From an uncultured Acidimicrobiaceae bacterium (GTDB lineage: Bacteria > Actinomycetota > Acidimicrobiia > Acidimicrobiales > Ilumatobacteraceae), in assembly GCA_903904615.1 (NCBI GenBank), contig CAIVDG010000249.1, positions 1 to 14,759 of the forward strand: a DNA stretch of 14,759 nt, in the 5' to 3' direction. Position numbers and translations under genes: made by a program. This document shows positions 13,567 to 14,759 of the stretch, in pieces (positions within the stretch are counted from its first letter, which is position 1; the number at the start of each line of letters is the position of its first letter). The notes below the pieces were generated by a model. That model was not told where the DNA came from and made no database searches. It saw nothing but the letters and a program-made list of their open reading frames with translations.

Positions 13567-14759
13567 ATGCTCGTTCAAGCCACGGAAACTGCAGAGACTG
13601 TTCTCACCTCGGGCTGGTTCTTAGACCACGCCTACATCATCCCGCTCATCCCAGCGGTTGCCTTCTTCCTCATCATCTTCTTCGGCAAGCGCATGCCAAT
13701 GAAGGGTTCAGAATTCGGCATCGCATCCATGGTCGGGGCACTCGTGTTCTCCGGTGGCGCTGCATACCAGTGGATCCAACGCGTGAATGGAGTCAGCGAA
13801 GAAACCTTCGTTGAACCAGTCATTAAGTCGTGGACATGGTGGCAAAACGGCGGATTCAGTTTTGGAATTGGCCAGCACATCGATGGTTTGTCGCTCACCA
13901 TCCTTGTTGTCGTTGCGTTCATTTCCACCTTGGTGCAGATCTACTCAACTGAATACCTGCACGGCGATCGTCGCTACACACATTTCTTCGCATCGCTCAC
14001 ACTGTTCTCTGCAGGCATGTTGAACATGGTGGTTGCCGAGAACATGATCCAGCTCATCTTGGGTTGGGAAATCATGGGCCTGTGCTCGTTCATGTTGATC
14101 GGCCACTGGTGGGAAGATGGCGCCAATAGCCGCGCTGCTCTCAAGGCGTTCTTCACTACACGAACCGGCGACATTGGTCTTCTTGTTGGAACATCGGTGT
14201 TGTTCTTTGCAGCCAACGAGTGGACACAAAAGAACCTTGGTGTGTCTGGTTTCAGCATCCGCGGGTTATCTGCGTGGGCGCTCAGCGGTACGCCTGGACA
14301 AACCGCAATCACCGTAGGTGCGGTGGCACTCTTCATCGCATGTATTGGTAAGTCTGGTCAGTTCCCACTGCATACGTGGTTGCCAGACGCAATGGCTGGT
14401 CCAACCCCGGTCAGTTCATTGCTCCACTCGTCCACCATGGTTGTGGCTGGTGTGTTCCTTGTTGCTCGTTTGTATCCAGTGTTCTTCGAAGGAATGAACA
14501 TCCTTGGCACAAATGTGAACTTCATTGTGGTCATTGGCGGTATCACCATTGTTATTGCTGCCGCGCTCGCGTTTGTCCAAACAGACATCAAGAAGGTGTT
14601 GGCGTACTCCACTGTTTCGCAGTTGGGCTACATGATGATGGGCCTTGGCGCAGGCGCCTGGTTGCCCGCTGTCTTCCACATCTTCACCCACGCGTTCTTC
14701 AAGGCGTGTTTGTTCCTTGCAGCTGGCTCAATTAGTCATAGCGCATCGCACCACTCATT
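13567..14759 (+). CDS. nuoL: NADH-quinone oxidoreductase subunit L, N-terminal part (3' end outside window)
   Basis: This is the distal antiporter-like proton-pumping subunit (ND5 homologue). 397 residues are in the window with no stop; the family is usually over 600 residues with a long lateral helix at the C-terminus, which is not seen here. ATG 13567 follows GAAGGG (13553-13558) by 8 nt. Key parts are the TM5 Glu168 in LGWEIMGLCSFMLIGHW, FFTTRTGDIGL, Lys262 in GKSGQFPLHTWLPDAM, TPVSSLLHSSTMV, QTDIKKVLAYSTVSQLGYM, and His371 and His375 in FHIFTHAFFKACLF. All proton-channel residues expected in this part are present. nuoM and nuoN would be expected next, beyond the window. Confidence 0.96.
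   Translation, partial: MLVQATETAETVLTSGWFLDHAYIIPLIPAVAFFLIIFFGKRMPMKGSEFGIASMVGALVFSGGAAYQWIQRVNGVSEETFVEPVIKSWTWWQNGGFSFGIGQHIDGLSLTILVVVAFISTLVQIYSTEYLHGDRRYTHFFASLTLFSAGMLNMVVAENMIQLILGWEIMGLCSFMLIGHWWEDGANSRAALKAFFTTRTGDIGLLVGTSVLFFAANEWTQKNLGVSGFSIRGLSAWALSGTPGQTAITVGAVALFIACIGKSGQFPLHTWLPDAMAGPTPVSSLLHSSTMVVAGVFLVARLYPVFFEGMNILGTNVNFIVVIGGITIVIAAALAFVQTDIKKVLAYSTVSQLGYMMMGLGAGAWLPAVFHIFTHAFFKACLFLAAGSISHSASHHS

Noticed and set aside
1..14759. CRISPR arrays, tRNA or rRNA genes, riboswitches
   Set aside because: No regularly spaced repeats, cloverleaf-like segments or recognisable riboswitch cores were found; the coding density leaves no intergenic gap longer than 60 bp.

Overview
The window looks like chromosomal DNA from a high-GC Gram-positive (actinobacterial) lineage, most plausibly an Acidimicrobiia/Ilumatobacter-like bacterium of moderate GC. 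This is inferred from the style of the Nuo proteins, the Ala/Ser/Thr-rich secreted protease with a Cys-containing C-terminal module, GTG/TTG starts and several possible leaderless starts. No rRNA or other phylogenetic marker is present, so the placement is tentative. I saw no mobile element, CRISPR array, tRNA or rRNA.

Layout: (1) 1-752, the 3' end of nuoN, the last membrane antiporter-like subunit of a complex I gene set. (2) 813-5762, one very large secreted subtilisin-family protein of 1649 residues. It has a signal peptide, two I9-like propeptide regions, a first S8 domain, Fn3 and PPC-like sandwich domains, a galactose/rhamnose-binding (SUEL-type) lectin domain inserted inside the third PPC-like domain, a second S8 domain with its own complete catalytic set, and a Cys-containing C-terminal module. 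(3) 5763-7663 on the minus strand, a two-gene unit: ACT-domain threonine ammonia-lyase followed, with an ATGA overlap, by a peptidase C26 (PuuD-like) amidotransferase. (4) 7685-8392, a divergent class I glutamine amidotransferase separated from ilvA by only 21 bp. (5) 8447-14759, a tightly packed complex I operon nuoA-B-C-D-H-I-J-K-L (L cut by the window end).

The nuo operon has no nuoE, nuoF or nuoG. nuoD and nuoH overlap by one base, so the NADH-oxidising module is absent from the operon rather than eroded. NuoD is the short form, without the usual helix containing the 'HHF' motif, and resembles NuoD of 11-subunit complexes fed by ferredoxin, F420H2 or another donor. NuoD and NuoH also carry substitutions at positions normally conserved around the quinone chamber. 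The nuoN fragment at the left edge, same strand and about 7.7 kb upstream of nuoA, means that either this gene set is split or the genome has a second nuo cluster next door.

The most novel-looking items are the double-headed protease with a nested lectin, the unusual quinone-site residues of this complex I, and the very compact divergent promoter region between ilvA and the amidotransferase.
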